Below, one piece after another: positions 1 to 9,549 of a DNA stretch of 44,738 nt. The position numbers were made by a program, and so were the translations under genes. How positions within the stretch are numbered: the first letter of the stretch is position 1; each line of letters begins with the position of its first letter. Under the pieces are notes generated by a model. It was not told the DNA's origin, did not search any database, and was given only the letters and a program-made list of their open reading frames with translations. Origin of the DNA: an uncultured Lachnospiraceae bacterium. GTDB lineage: Bacteria; Bacillota; Clostridia; Lachnospirales; Lachnospiraceae. The stretch spans positions 1-44,738 of the forward strand of contig CALZOU010000006.1 in assembly GCA_945827805.1 (NCBI GenBank). Reading direction: 5' to 3'.

Positions 1-1634
1 ACACCAGTATCTGTAAAGTTGGTGGAAGAACTTCCCACTGTTTTCAGCCGACTAAACGAACCGTTATTTTTGCTTCGCAAAATTACGTAACCATCTGCTC
101 CCGGCAGTTGTTCCCACTGTATCTGAATACCTTTTGGCGCACATTTCACAGTATTCAACTGCGGTGTTCCCAACAGGATCCGGAAAGTAGTGCTGACCGA
201 ACCGGAAAACACACCGGTGCCGCTGACCGTAGCGGCAGCCGTCCCCGGACGCGTATTGTCTGCATAAGAAACGGTGTACTGCCCGGCGGGAATACCATTT
301 ACATAAACCTCAGGACAACAGGGACTTCCGGAATATACCATAGAAGATGTATTAAGGCTCATACTTACATTGCCGGATATATCGATCTGCAGTCTGTCCA
401 TACGGATCACACCGTAACCATAATAATCATCTTTTCCCGGTGTACCGTAATCCACAGCATAGTTTTGGAGAATACTCTTTACCTGACTTACCGTTGACTG
501 CGGCAATGCCAGCTTTACATATGCTGCTGCCGCGGAAACAAAAGGTGCTGCCATGGAGGTTCCGCTCCGGTAATCCAGATCGTAGTTATTTCTGGTGGAA
601 GCACTGGCAATACTCACTCCCGGTGCTGCGAAATCAATCCCTGAACCGTAATTAGAGCCTTCTAAATAGTTAAACTGCCGCGCAAATACACCGTTGCGGT
701 CAATTGCAGATACCGCAATGGTTTTCCTGTCACATGCCGGATAACAGGTACTGACATCTTTTTTGCTGTTTCCTGCGGCGCAGACAAGCGGAACTCCCTT
801 TTCCCAGGCAGCTGTGATACATTCCTCCAGCCAGTCATCACCGGCTATATGATTGACATCTCCCAGGCTCAGATTAATGACATCTGCTCCCTTCTGCAGG
901 GCATAGAGGATACCCGCCTGTACCATGGCTATGCTGGACATCCCTTTATCATTATATATACGCACGGCCAGGATTTCCACCTGCGCCGGTGTGCAGTCAG
1001 CAATAATGCCGGCAACATGAGTACCATGCCCCGTCACATCCGAAACATTTGTATTGTTTTCCACCAGATTGCGGCTGGCCGAAGATATTTTTCTTCCGAA
1101 GAACAGGGAATGGCCCATATTGATGCCGGTATCTACCACTGCAACAGTCACTGTCCCGCCAAGACTTTTCACCGCTGGCGTTAACCGAAGCTGATCAAGC
1201 CCCGTATACTCTGAACCCCAGGAAACACCTGCAGACTGCTGCCATTCTTCGGCTTTTATGACCTGATCCAGTACACAGCTTTTGCCATAGCGTTTTTTCA
1301 GGTGTTTGTAAGCCTTTTGTGTATCTTCCGCTGTGGCATACTGCAGGTAATAGATGCCGATTTCCTCATAATGCAGTACTTTTACAGCCCCATAATCATC
1401 GGACAGTCCATCGGAAAAAATCAGAATCTGATTTGTCGGGCAGGATTCATCCGCGGTGTCCGCCATACCTTCCTCATCCCAGTTCTTACTTAATTCTCTG
1501 ATCAGCTGCATGCTGCCCCGGATCTCTGTAACCACGGCTTCGTCTGCCCTGATCAGCTGCGTTCCCATAAAAACTGCAGCGATCATGGTCAGAAACAGCA
1601 CTCCTATATGTCCCCACCGATTATTCTTTTTCAT
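1..1634 (-). CDS. S8 family peptidase (subtilase), C-terminal part cut off by window start
   Basis: Manual minus-strand translation from ATG at 1634 (MKKNNRWGHIGVLFLTMIAAV...) gives an open frame to base 1 with AVVDTGIN (Asp), GHGTHVAG (His) and SGTSMAAPF (Ser) subtilase motifs and an N-terminal hydrophobic segment; absent from the ORF track because it runs off the edge. Confidence 0.9.
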   Translation of the reverse strand, partial: MKKNNRWGHIGVLFLTMIAAVFMGTQLIRADEAVVTEIRGSMQLIRELSKNWDEEGMADTADESCPTNQILIFSDGLSDDYGAVKVLHYEEIGIYYLQYATAEDTQKAYKHLKKRYGKSCVLDQVIKAEEWQQSAGVSWGSEYTGLDQLRLTPAVKSLGGTVTVAVVDTGINMGHSLFFGRKISSASRNLVENNTNVSDVTGHGTHVAGIIADCTPAQVEILAVRIYNDKGMSSIAMVQAGILYALQKGADVINLSLGDVNHIAGDDWLEECITAAWEKGVPLVCAAGNSKKDVSTCYPACDRKTIAVSAIDRNGVFARQFNYLEGSNYGSGIDFAAPGVSIASASTRNNYDLDYRSGTSMAAPFVSAAAAYVKLALPQSTVSQVKSILQNYAVDYGTPGKDDYYGYGVIRMDRLQIDISGNVSMSLNTSSMVYSGSPCCPEVYVNGIPAGQYTVSYADNTRPGTAAATVSGTGVFSGSVSTTFRILLGTPQLNTVKCAPKGIQIQWEQLPGADGYVILRSKNNGSFSRLKTVGSSSTNFTDTG

Positions 1635-1663
1635 ATTCTCCCCTTATCTCCCGAACACAGTTC

Positions 1664-2623
1664 TCAGGCAAAATAAAAACCATACGTCGTATCCGGACTG
1701 GCCTGCGCAAACAACTGGTTTACATAATCCCTGTATTCGGCTATATGCTGTGCCTTACGGATTTTTTTGATCAGACGCTGATGATCGGGAAACAGCGATG
1801 CCATGTAGTACCACTGTTCCTTAAGTTTATATAAAAGCGGAGTCTCCCCCGGACAATTCTCTTCAAAAACAGCCAGCAGTTCATCCAGAAAAGCTTTCAA
1901 ACGTCTTCCATCGTCTGCCGGTTCACCGCAGATTTCTCCAATAAGCCCGGGATTTGCCACCAGCCCCCGGCCCAGCATGATCTCCCCGGTATCCGGAAAA
2001 CGGTTCATAAACTGCTGATAGCCGCTCAGAGAAAAAATGTTACCGTTGTAACAAAGCGGTATTTTACTGTTCTTCACCGCATATTCATACATATCCAGAT
2101 GCGGTGTTTTCTTATAAAACTCCGCTCGCACCCGGGGATGGATGATCAGCTTCTTAATGGGGAAGCGGTTGTATATCTCCAGTAGCTCATAAAACTCCTC
2201 CGGATCTGTTACACCAATCCGGGTCTTCACCGTCACCGGCATTGTCAGCGCAGAAAAAATATCATCCAGAAATTTGCTCAGTTCCTCCGGATATGCCAGC
2301 ATACCTGCACCTTTATGTTTTGAAAACACAGTACCGGAAGGACATCCCAGATTAAGATTGACCTCTTCATATCCCATGCTCTGCAGTTCTCTGGCACATC
2401 GGATAAAATATTCGCTCCGGGAAGCCATGATCTGCGGAATCAACCGGATTCCCTCATTATTTTCCGGAAGAATGTCTCTGTATTCCCTCCTTCCCCAGCA
2501 GGTATTGGCATCCGGGGACAGAAACGGTGAATAGTACTCTGCTACATCATCATAATATCGATGCCGCACTGTCCGAAAAATATATCCCGTAATACCTTCC
2601 ATAGGTGCAAAAACAAAACGCAT
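1664..2623 (-). CDS. dus: tRNA-dihydrouridine synthase family protein
   Basis: MRFVFAPMEGITGYIFR..., NLNLGCPSGTV, VKTRIGV, GRGLVANPGL motifs of the DUS family. Confidence 0.9.
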   Translation of the reverse strand: MRFVFAPMEGITGYIFRTVRHRYYDDVAEYYSPFLSPDANTCWGRREYRDILPENNEGIRLIPQIMASRSEYFIRCARELQSMGYEEVNLNLGCPSGTVFSKHKGAGMLAYPEELSKFLDDIFSALTMPVTVKTRIGVTDPEEFYELLEIYNRFPIKKLIIHPRVRAEFYKKTPHLDMYEYAVKNSKIPLCYNGNIFSLSGYQQFMNRFPDTGEIMLGRGLVANPGLIGEICGEPADDGRRLKAFLDELLAVFEENCPGETPLLYKLKEQWYYMASLFPDHQRLIKKIRKAQHIAEYRDYVNQLFAQASPDTTYGFYFA

Positions 2624-2668
2624 AGGTCTGCAATACTCCTTTTATCCGATTTTTCTCTTACAGCCTCA

Positions 2669-3319
2669 TCAGCAAGTGGTCGGTCTGTTCTGAGCAGTTA
2701 CACAGATATCATTAAGACAGCACCGCTCACAGTATGGGTGAGTTCTTGCCGTACATACTTCCCTTCCATGATATACAAGACGATGGCAGAAATCACTGCC
2801 CTCCTCCGGTGGAATGATCTTCCACAGTGCCATCTCCACCTTTTTCGGATCCTTGATCCCATCCACAAGACCGATCCTGTTGGTCAGACGGATACAGTGC
2901 GTATCTGTAACAATGGCAGGTTTGCCAAACACATCCCCCATAATCAGATTCGCACTCTTTCTTCCCACTCCCGGAAGCTTCAGAAGAGCATCAAAATTAT
3001 CCGGCACTTTACCGCCGTACTCGTCCCGCAGCATACGCATACAGGCACTGATGTCACGGGCTTTACTTCTTCCCAGGCCACAGGGGCGCACAATTTTCTC
3101 AATCTCCTCCGGTTCAGCCGCCGCCAGTGAGATCACATCCGGATATTTCGCAAACAATTCTTTCACTACCACATTTACTCTGGCATCCGTGCACTGTGCC
3201 GCCAGACGCACCTCCACCAGCAATTGCCACGCATGATCATAATCCAACGTACAATCTGCCAGGGGATATTCCTCTTTCAATCGCCGGATTACCTCCAGCG
3301 CCAGTTCCTTTTTCTCCAA
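2669..3319 (-). CDS. nth: Endonuclease III
   Basis: LPGVGRKSANLIMG HhH motif, VTDTHCIRLTNRIG, C-terminal CTARTHPYCERCCLNDIC Fe-S cysteine pattern. Confidence 0.93.
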   Translation of the reverse strand: MEKKELALEVIRRLKEEYPLADCTLDYDHAWQLLVEVRLAAQCTDARVNVVVKELFAKYPDVISLAAAEPEEIEKIVRPCGLGRSKARDISACMRMLRDEYGGKVPDNFDALLKLPGVGRKSANLIMGDVFGKPAIVTDTHCIRLTNRIGLVDGIKDPKKVEMALWKIIPPEEGSDFCHRLVYHGREVCTARTHPYCERCCLNDICVTAQNRPTTC

Positions 3320-3423
3320 GATCTATCTACCTCTTCTTACGTAAAAATGTATCTGTTCAGTTCCTTCACATCAGTTTCTTCACATAAAATTCTTATCACA
3401 GTATACACCAGCCAGCCCCTGTA

Positions 3424-3493
3424 TCACAACAAAAAAACGGCTCTTCACAGAAACATCTTGTTACCTTTTCTGATGAATTGCCGTTTTTTTACT
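3424..3493 (-). terminator. Bidirectional-looking intrinsic terminator between the Fe-ADH and nth
   Basis: AAAAAACGGC...GCCGTTTTTTT inverted repeat downstream of the minus-strand ADH stop. Confidence 0.6.
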
Positions 3494-3576
3494 GTAATTT
3501 GTAACTATCCACCATCGGGCGATCACGTTCCTGTCCGCCGCACAGCAAATGTATGGCTGCATAAGAACAGTAATAT

Positions 3577-4725
3577 TTACATTGCCTTGTGATGGAGCAT
3601 TTCAATATCCTCAAGCTTTGACGATCTCGGATTTACCGCAATATTCCCACTCTTCATCGCATCCGCAGCCATAGCCGGAATCGCATCTTCTTTGACACCC
3701 ACTTCGCTTAAGCACGCCGGAATACCAAGAATATCGTTGAGATCCCGAATCTCATCCGCCAGCATAAAGGACTCAAATTCATCTGCCCCCAGCGGAATCT
3801 GCGCAATATAGTTATAAATCTTTCTGTATTTACCGTGATCGGCCAGTGCATTGTAATCAACGATGGTCGGTAACAAAATGGCATTGGCCACACCGTGAGC
3901 CACGTTAAAATGCGCGCTCACCGGATGACTCATAGCATGCACGTTGCCCAGTCTTGCAAAAGAGAATGCAATTCCGGCAAACAGAGAGCCAACCAGCATA
4001 GCCTGCGCTGCCTCAATATCTGTTCTGTTGGCCACATATCGACGGATATTACCTCCGATCAGTTCCATGGCTTTCTCCGCCATTGCGTCAGAAAACGGAG
4101 AAGCTGCTGTGGAAATATAAGCTTCCAATGCATGGATCAAAGCATCCATACCGCAGGCAGCTGCTGTATGAGCCGGAACAGTAATGATCAGATCTGCATC
4201 CAGGATCGCATAAGCCGGAAGCAGCTTATAGCTGAATACGGTCAGCTTATACTGGCGGCTGTGATCTGTGATCACCGAAAAAGCTGTAACCTCAGAGCCT
4301 GTACCTGCTGTGGTGGGGATAGCGATCAGCGGAACAATATCTCCCGGAACCTTGTGGGCACCTTCATATTCTGTAACGCTGCCGCCATACTTAGCCAGTA
4401 CACCTACCGCCTTGGCCACATCCATAGGAGATCCCCCACCGTAAGCAACGATAAAGTCAGCACCGCTCTCTTTAAACTGCGCTGTTGCCTTATCCACAGT
4501 CTCCACACTGGGATTAGCTTCGCAATCCGTAAAAGCTGCCGCCTGAATACCCGCTTCAGCCAGCAGTGCCTCACAGGCTGCCACGGCACCGATCTTATTC
4601 AGGTGCGGGCCGGAAATGATAAAGGCTTTCTTTCCGCCAAGCTTTGCGGCCACCTCCGGCAGTTTTTTAATCGTTCCTTTTCCTGCCACAATATTCTGCG
4701 GCACTGAGAATGAAAATTCTTCCAT
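3577..4725 (-). CDS. Iron-containing alcohol dehydrogenase
   Basis: GGGSPMDVAKAVG, PTTAGTGSEVTAFSVI, GMDALIHALEAYIS, HAMSHPVSAHFNVAHGVANAI; start MEEFSFSVPQ preferred over the upstream ATG of the track. Confidence 0.92.
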   Translation of the reverse strand: MEEFSFSVPQNIVAGKGTIKKLPEVAAKLGGKKAFIISGPHLNKIGAVAACEALLAEAGIQAAAFTDCEANPSVETVDKATAQFKESGADFIVAYGGGSPMDVAKAVGVLAKYGGSVTEYEGAHKVPGDIVPLIAIPTTAGTGSEVTAFSVITDHSRQYKLTVFSYKLLPAYAILDADLIITVPAHTAAACGMDALIHALEAYISTAASPFSDAMAEKAMELIGGNIRRYVANRTDIEAAQAMLVGSLFAGIAFSFARLGNVHAMSHPVSAHFNVAHGVANAILLPTIVDYNALADHGKYRKIYNYIAQIPLGADEFESFMLADEIRDLNDILGIPACLSEVGVKEDAIPAMAADAMKSGNIAVNPRSSKLEDIEMLHHKAM

Positions 4726-4747
4726 TTTTCTGTCTCCTTGTTTTTTC

Positions 4748-6271
4748 TCAGGCGCTGAGTCTTGCCAGCACCACTTCAATAGCATGATCAATAACTTTAT
4801 CCAGCTCTTCATCGTCAGCCTCAGGCATCAGGGAAGCAGCATCTTCATCGGAAATGATTTCTACCAGAGTACCGAATTTCTCTTTGTATTTTCTCTTACA
4901 GATGACGAAGAATACAACACCCAGAAGGCTCCAGCCGCCGACTACGATCCATTCCTGCACCACCAGTGTGGCACCGGATCCCGGAATACAATACATGGCC
5001 ACCATCAGACCGGACATCAGAATCGCCATGGCACCGACAAATTTGTAGCCCGGTACTCTGTAGGGACGATCCATCTGCGGAGCTTTCTTTCTGAGGATCA
5101 CGAAAGAAATAGCAACCATACAGTATGCCATACAGCAGCCGAAGTTACCGGCATCGCTGATCCACACCAGCATTTTTCTTCCGGCAAAGGGAGCAATCAT
5201 GGTCAGCAGACCAATCAGAAACAGTGAATTAATAGGTGTTTTGAATTTCGGATGCAGTTTTGCAAAGAATTTCGGGATCATGTAGGACTCTGCCATGGAG
5301 TACATGGCACGGGAACCACCGATCATAAAAGAGTTCCATGAAGTAATGATACCACACATTCCGCCTACAATGATAACTTTTGCCATGGCAGATGTACCAA
5401 AAGCTGCAGCCATGGCATCTGCTGTTACAAGACCTGTTGCCTGCTGAGAAGCTACAATGGCATCCGGTGTCATTACAAGACCCACAGCTACGATCACGAG
5501 AGCATAAAAGGCTACAGCCATAACCACAGAAAGGATCAGCATCTTTCCGATCTTTTTCAACGGCACATTGATCTCCTCTGCCGCCTGAGGAATAACGTCA
5601 AAACCAATAAAGTAGAAGGGTGTGACAACAGCCACACTGATCACATTTTTAATCATAGAACCGGTGGAATCACCCACGAACATCTGCTCATTCAGGTTGG
5701 CAGGATCACCGTTGATCACGCTGGCAACAATCAGAAGGATACCGGCGCCGCCGATGATGACTGTCAGTATCGTCTGCAGAATAGCAGCTGTTTTTGCACC
5801 GATAATATTGATCACTGTGATCAGAAAAGCTACGACGATAGCTACCGCCAGCCAGGATGCATAAATGTCAAATCCGGCTACGGTATAGAGATAACCTTTG
5901 AGAAATCCCGGCCACAGATAAGTGAGGATGGTCGGGAAAGCACAGGCCTCGAAACATGCCACACTGACATACCCCAAAACGATAGCCCAGGTACAGATAA
6001 AAGAACCGGTGGCTCCCATGGCTCTGTGGCTGAATACATGCTCACCGCCGCACTGTGGCATGGCTGCCGTCAGCTCTGCGTAAGTCAGACCCACGAAAAA
6101 GATCATGATACCGCCCAGCACAAAACCGATAGCTGCACCAAGCACACCGCCTTTTTCGATCCAGCCGCCGGAGGATACGACCCAGCCCCAGCCGATCATA
6201 GCGCCAAATGCGATCACAAGAATATCCCAGGCGCTGAATACTTTATCAAAATCTGATTTTTTCTGATTCAT
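4748..6271 (-). CDS. APC family amino acid permease
   Basis: About 12 hydrophobic segments, N-terminal GAMIGWGWV and AELTAAMPQCGGEHVFSHRAMG typical of APC superfamily. Confidence 0.88.
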   Translation of the reverse strand: MNQKKSDFDKVFSAWDILVIAFGAMIGWGWVVSSGGWIEKGGVLGAAIGFVLGGIMIFFVGLTYAELTAAMPQCGGEHVFSHRAMGATGSFICTWAIVLGYVSVACFEACAFPTILTYLWPGFLKGYLYTVAGFDIYASWLAVAIVVAFLITVINIIGAKTAAILQTILTVIIGGAGILLIVASVINGDPANLNEQMFVGDSTGSMIKNVISVAVVTPFYFIGFDVIPQAAEEINVPLKKIGKMLILSVVMAVAFYALVIVAVGLVMTPDAIVASQQATGLVTADAMAAAFGTSAMAKVIIVGGMCGIITSWNSFMIGGSRAMYSMAESYMIPKFFAKLHPKFKTPINSLFLIGLLTMIAPFAGRKMLVWISDAGNFGCCMAYCMVAISFVILRKKAPQMDRPYRVPGYKFVGAMAILMSGLMVAMYCIPGSGATLVVQEWIVVGGWSLLGVVFFVICKRKYKEKFGTLVEIISDEDAASLMPEADDEELDKVIDHAIEVVLARLSA

Positions 6272-6283
6272 CTTTCTTCCTCC

Positions 6284-6889
6284 TTACTCCTGAAATACCT
6301 TTTTTGCCAGCTGCACGATAAACTCTGCCGTTCCGTCAACGCCCAGTCTGCTGGAATCGATCAGCATATCCCGGTTATGACGGTCACCGCGGTTGCTTCC
6401 CGTCAGTGTTTTATGTCTCATATGATACCGTTTGTCCTTCTCCTGAATCAGGATTCGGGCATCCGTCTCGGAAAGATTGTGGCTTTCCATCACATTTTTC
6501 AGTCTTACTTCATTCGGTGAATATACGAAAATACGCAGCACATCGTCTCTGTCCTGCAGAATATAATCTGCGGAGCGTCCGATAATAACGCAGGAATCTT
6601 TTTCAGCCAGTTTGCGGATGATCTGTTTCTGTACGTGGATGGCCCGTGCTGTCAGATCCGCATACTTGGAGAAGTTTCCTCTCTCTTCACCTTCTTTACC
6701 CTTACCGGCGATAACCACACCGGATTCTACTTTTTCCATAATGTCCCGTGGTACGCCTACCTCATCGATAATGCTGTCCACGAGATCTCTGTCATAAAAT
6801 TTGATGCCGAGCATCTCTGCCACCTTTTTGCCTATGGCGTTACCCTTTGCACCATATTCGCAGCCGATGGTAATGATCTGATGTTTCAT
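6284..6889 (-). CDS. Cytidylate kinase-like family protein
   Basis: MKHQIITIGCEYGAKGNAIGKKVAEMLGIKFYDRDLV, CVIIGRSADYIL; start chosen at MKHQII. Confidence 0.82.
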   Translation of the reverse strand: MKHQIITIGCEYGAKGNAIGKKVAEMLGIKFYDRDLVDSIIDEVGVPRDIMEKVESGVVIAGKGKEGEERGNFSKYADLTARAIHVQKQIIRKLAEKDSCVIIGRSADYILQDRDDVLRIFVYSPNEVRLKNVMESHNLSETDARILIQEKDKRYHMRHKTLTGSNRGDRHNRDMLIDSSRLGVDGTAEFIVQLAKKVFQE

Positions 6890-6906
6890 CGTTCTTCCCT
6901 TTCCTG

Positions 6907-6947
6907 AAAAAAGGGCCACCTGTTCCACAACAGACGGCCCCTTTGCC
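6907..6947 (-). terminator. Intrinsic terminator between the 6968..8185 aminotransferase and the cytidylate-kinase-like gene (possible leader attenuator)
   Basis: Minus strand AAGGGGCCGTCTGTT-GTGG-AACAGGTGGCCCTTTTTT, about 15 bp stem plus T-run. Confidence 0.75.
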
Positions 6948-6967
6948 TCATTCTCTATAGTATGTAG

Positions 6968-8185
6968 TTATTTTACTGCTGCGAGAACAGCTTCCTTCAG
7001 AATAGCCACTGCCTTGTCACAGTCTTCCTCAGTGATGATCAGCGGCGGTACCATACGGATCGTGCTGGAACCGATGGCTGTGATCAGCAGATGTCTGTGC
7101 AGTGCTTCATGTTTAACTTCCACAGCATCCACGTTACTTTCAAACTCAACACCCACCAGAAGTCCCTGATGACGAACTTCTTTGACAAACGGAAGTTCTT
7201 TCAGCTTCTCACTGAAGTAATCACCCATCTTCCTGGCATTTCCGGCCAGATCACGATCCAGCAGCTCATTTACCTCAGCCAGTGCTGCGGCACAGCTGAT
7301 GGGATGTCCGCCAAAGGTTGTTCCGTGGGATCCCGGTGTAAAGGCTTTGGCAACCTCTTCGGTAGCACAGATCGCACCGATGGGCATTCCGCCGCCCAGA
7401 GCCTTGGCCATGGATACGATATCCGGTTTGATACCATAGTTCATATAGGACATTACCGCACCGGTTCTGCACCATCCGGTCTGTACCTCGTCAAGCAGGA
7501 GAAGCATACCCTTCTCATCGCAGAATTCTCTCAATCCGCAGAGGAATTCTTTGGTAGCCGGATGTACACCGCCTTCGCCCTGTACCGGCTCTACCATGAT
7601 GGCAATGGTGTTTTCTGTGCAGGCATTTTTGAAAGCCTCCAGATCATTGTACGGCGCATAAGAGAAACCATAGGTCATGGGTCCGAAACCAACCTGGCAT
7701 CCGTTGCCCGGCTGTCCTGTAGCAGACATGGCACCGAAGGTACGACCATGGAAGCCCATCTTTGCTGTTACAATGTGATATTTATTGGGACCGTATTTTT
7801 CAATACCGTATTTACGGGCCATCTTGATCATAGCCTCATTGGCCTCGGTACCGGAGTTCTGGTAAAAGATCTTGTCCATACCGATGGTGGTACAAACCTT
7901 CTCGGCCAGCAGAGCCTGCGGAATAGTATAAGGATAGTTAAAAGTGTGCATGATATCTTCCACCTGATCCTTAACTGCGGCTACAACTTTTTCATTACAG
8001 TTACCGGCACTGTTTACAGCGATACCTGCGTAAAAATCAAGATATGCCTCTCCATTTTCATCGTAAATATACTGATCCTTGGCTGTTTCCGCCAGGAAAT
8101 CCATACGCTCATAGGTTTCGATCATGTATTTGTCAACAAGTCCTTTGATCTGGTCTTTAGTAAGGCCTGTGTCTTTCAGTTTCAT
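6968..8185 (-). CDS. Class III PLP-dependent aminotransferase (acetylornithine/omega-amino-acid aminotransferase-like)
   Basis: NSGTEANEAMIKMARKYG, GFHGRTFGAMSATG, EPVQGEGGV, LLLDEVQTGWCRTG, SMAKALGGGMPIGA, HGTTFGGHPISCAAA; start MKLKDTGLTKDQ with AAAAGGAGATTAGTG upstream. Confidence 0.92.
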   Translation of the reverse strand: MKLKDTGLTKDQIKGLVDKYMIETYERMDFLAETAKDQYIYDENGEAYLDFYAGIAVNSAGNCNEKVVAAVKDQVEDIMHTFNYPYTIPQALLAEKVCTTIGMDKIFYQNSGTEANEAMIKMARKYGIEKYGPNKYHIVTAKMGFHGRTFGAMSATGQPGNGCQVGFGPMTYGFSYAPYNDLEAFKNACTENTIAIMVEPVQGEGGVHPATKEFLCGLREFCDEKGMLLLLDEVQTGWCRTGAVMSYMNYGIKPDIVSMAKALGGGMPIGAICATEEVAKAFTPGSHGTTFGGHPISCAAALAEVNELLDRDLAGNARKMGDYFSEKLKELPFVKEVRHQGLLVGVEFESNVDAVEVKHEALHRHLLITAIGSSTIRMVPPLIITEEDCDKAVAILKEAVLAAVK

Positions 8186-8215
8186 CACTAATCTCCTTTT
8201 TTTCCTGCAGACACG

Positions 8216-8250
8216 AAAAAAGGCGCTTTCCGGGTAAGGAAAGCGCCTTT
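8216..8250 (-). terminator. Intrinsic terminator in the 5' leader of the 6968..8185 aminotransferase
   Basis: Minus strand AAAGGCGCTTTCC-TTACCC-GGAAAGCGCCTTTTTT: perfect 13-bp stem plus T-run, between a consensus promoter and the start codon. Confidence 0.85.
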
Positions 8251-8280
8251 GCTTCTCGTCTACTATTTTGTACAAGTTGT

Positions 8281-8309
8281 ATACTAGCACTTCTGATTTA
8301 GAATGTCAA
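8281..8309 (-). promoter_or_regulatory. Sigma-A-type promoter for the aminotransferase leader
   Basis: Minus strand TTGACA - 17 nt - TAGTAT. Confidence 0.85.
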
Positions 8310-8401
8310 CACTTTAAATTCATAAATTTTTTATTTGTATGAGCCATTTTTGACTAAATGTGTCTGTTCCGTGTCTTCAGGATACAATATGCTATTATTG
8401 C

Positions 8402-9514
8402 TCAGAACAATTCACGATAGATCTTCAATACTCTCTCTCGGTCCAGCGGAACAAAGTTATTGGCCATGAGCCTTTGCTGATTCTCCATGACAGAATCGGT
8501 AAAGATCTCCAGTTCTTCTTCTTTCACACCATATTCATGAAGTGCTTTCTTGGGAATCAGCACATTCAAAAGCTTCTCCAGTTCCTCAAAAACATCTTCC
8601 GTCTTGCATCCAAGAATGTTGGCAATAAACTCAGTAAGCACTGCAATTTCACCATCGGTTTTCAGCTCCAGATAGTTTTTCATGACGCCGGTAAACATGG
8701 CATAATTAGATTCGCCATGAGCCACATGGTAAGTTGCGCCCAGAGGATAGCTCAGCGCATGTACAGCCGCACAGCCGGCATTTCCAAAAGCAATACCTGC
8801 ATAATTAGATGCCATCATAAATTCTCCCAGGAGAGGTTTTCTCGCAGCCATCCCCTGATCCCGGATCACCATATAGCCTTTCAGGATCATTTCAATAGCT
8901 TTGTAACCAAACAGGCGGGTATAGCTGTTTCCCTTCGGGGAAAGGCTGGACTCAATGGCATGGATCAATGCGTCGATGGAACTGGTGGCAAACACATAAT
9001 CCGGCAGTCCTTCCAGAAGTTCCGGGATCAATACCGCACTGTCCGCATACATCTGATCATTGGCCAGACCTTTCTTGGTTCCCCGGCTGTTTAAAGCCAG
9101 GATAGAAATATTGGTGACCTCAGATCCCGTGCCGCAGGTGGTGGGTACCAGTACCAGTTCTTTATCTTTTACTACCGGAATCTTTCCGTCATAAAGATCC
9201 AGAATAGGACTGGTCTGTTTCAGCGCATACAGCTTGGCCAGATCAATGATCGTACCGCCGCCGATGGCGATAATCCGCTTTGGAGTCTCTTTGATATCCC
9301 GGTAAATAGCCTCTGCCATATCGTCAGAAGGCTCTCCTTTACCGTATTTTTCCTGAAATATTACGTCACATTCCAGATCCAGCCCACCAAAATAGGGCTG
9401 GTAAATATATTCATTTGTCAGCACCAGGTCGCCTTTTCCCAGCTGAAAGCTTTCTGCAAACTCTTTGGCAGTGGCAAACTGGTGGATCGTTGGTCGGATC
9501 ATTAACTGCTGCAT
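8402..9514 (-). CDS. Iron-containing alcohol dehydrogenase, 4-hydroxybutyrate dehydrogenase-like
   Basis: Fe-ADH motifs GGGTIIDLAK, VPTTCGTGSEVTNISIL, SSIDALIHAIESSLSPKGN, HALSYPLGATYHVAHGESNYAMF; resembles NAD-dependent 4-hydroxybutyrate dehydrogenases by recall. Confidence 0.8.
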   Translation of the reverse strand: MQQLMIRPTIHQFATAKEFAESFQLGKGDLVLTNEYIYQPYFGGLDLECDVIFQEKYGKGEPSDDMAEAIYRDIKETPKRIIAIGGGTIIDLAKLYALKQTSPILDLYDGKIPVVKDKELVLVPTTCGTGSEVTNISILALNSRGTKKGLANDQMYADSAVLIPELLEGLPDYVFATSSIDALIHAIESSLSPKGNSYTRLFGYKAIEMILKGYMVIRDQGMAARKPLLGEFMMASNYAGIAFGNAGCAAVHALSYPLGATYHVAHGESNYAMFTGVMKNYLELKTDGEIAVLTEFIANILGCKTEDVFEELEKLLNVLIPKKALHEYGVKEEELEIFTDSVMENQQRLMANNFVPLDRERVLKIYRELF

Positions 9515-9549
9515 ATTGTTTCTCCTATCCGTTGTTTACATTTTTGCAA

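Noticed and set aside
3895-4707. 270-aa Cys/His-rich plus-strand ORF opposite the Fe-ADH
   Set aside because: Antisense shadow; Cys/His richness comes from complementing Ala/Met codons.
6890-6969. Cytidylate-kinase-like leader as a full two-hairpin ANTAR site
   Set aside because: Only a 3-bp stem supports the hexaloop and no first hairpin was found; the hairpin could just be the terminator of the upstream gene.
7091-8191. Long plus-strand ORF (366 aa) opposite the aminotransferase
   Set aside because: Antisense shadow of a clear class III aminotransferase; no RBS or recognisable family.
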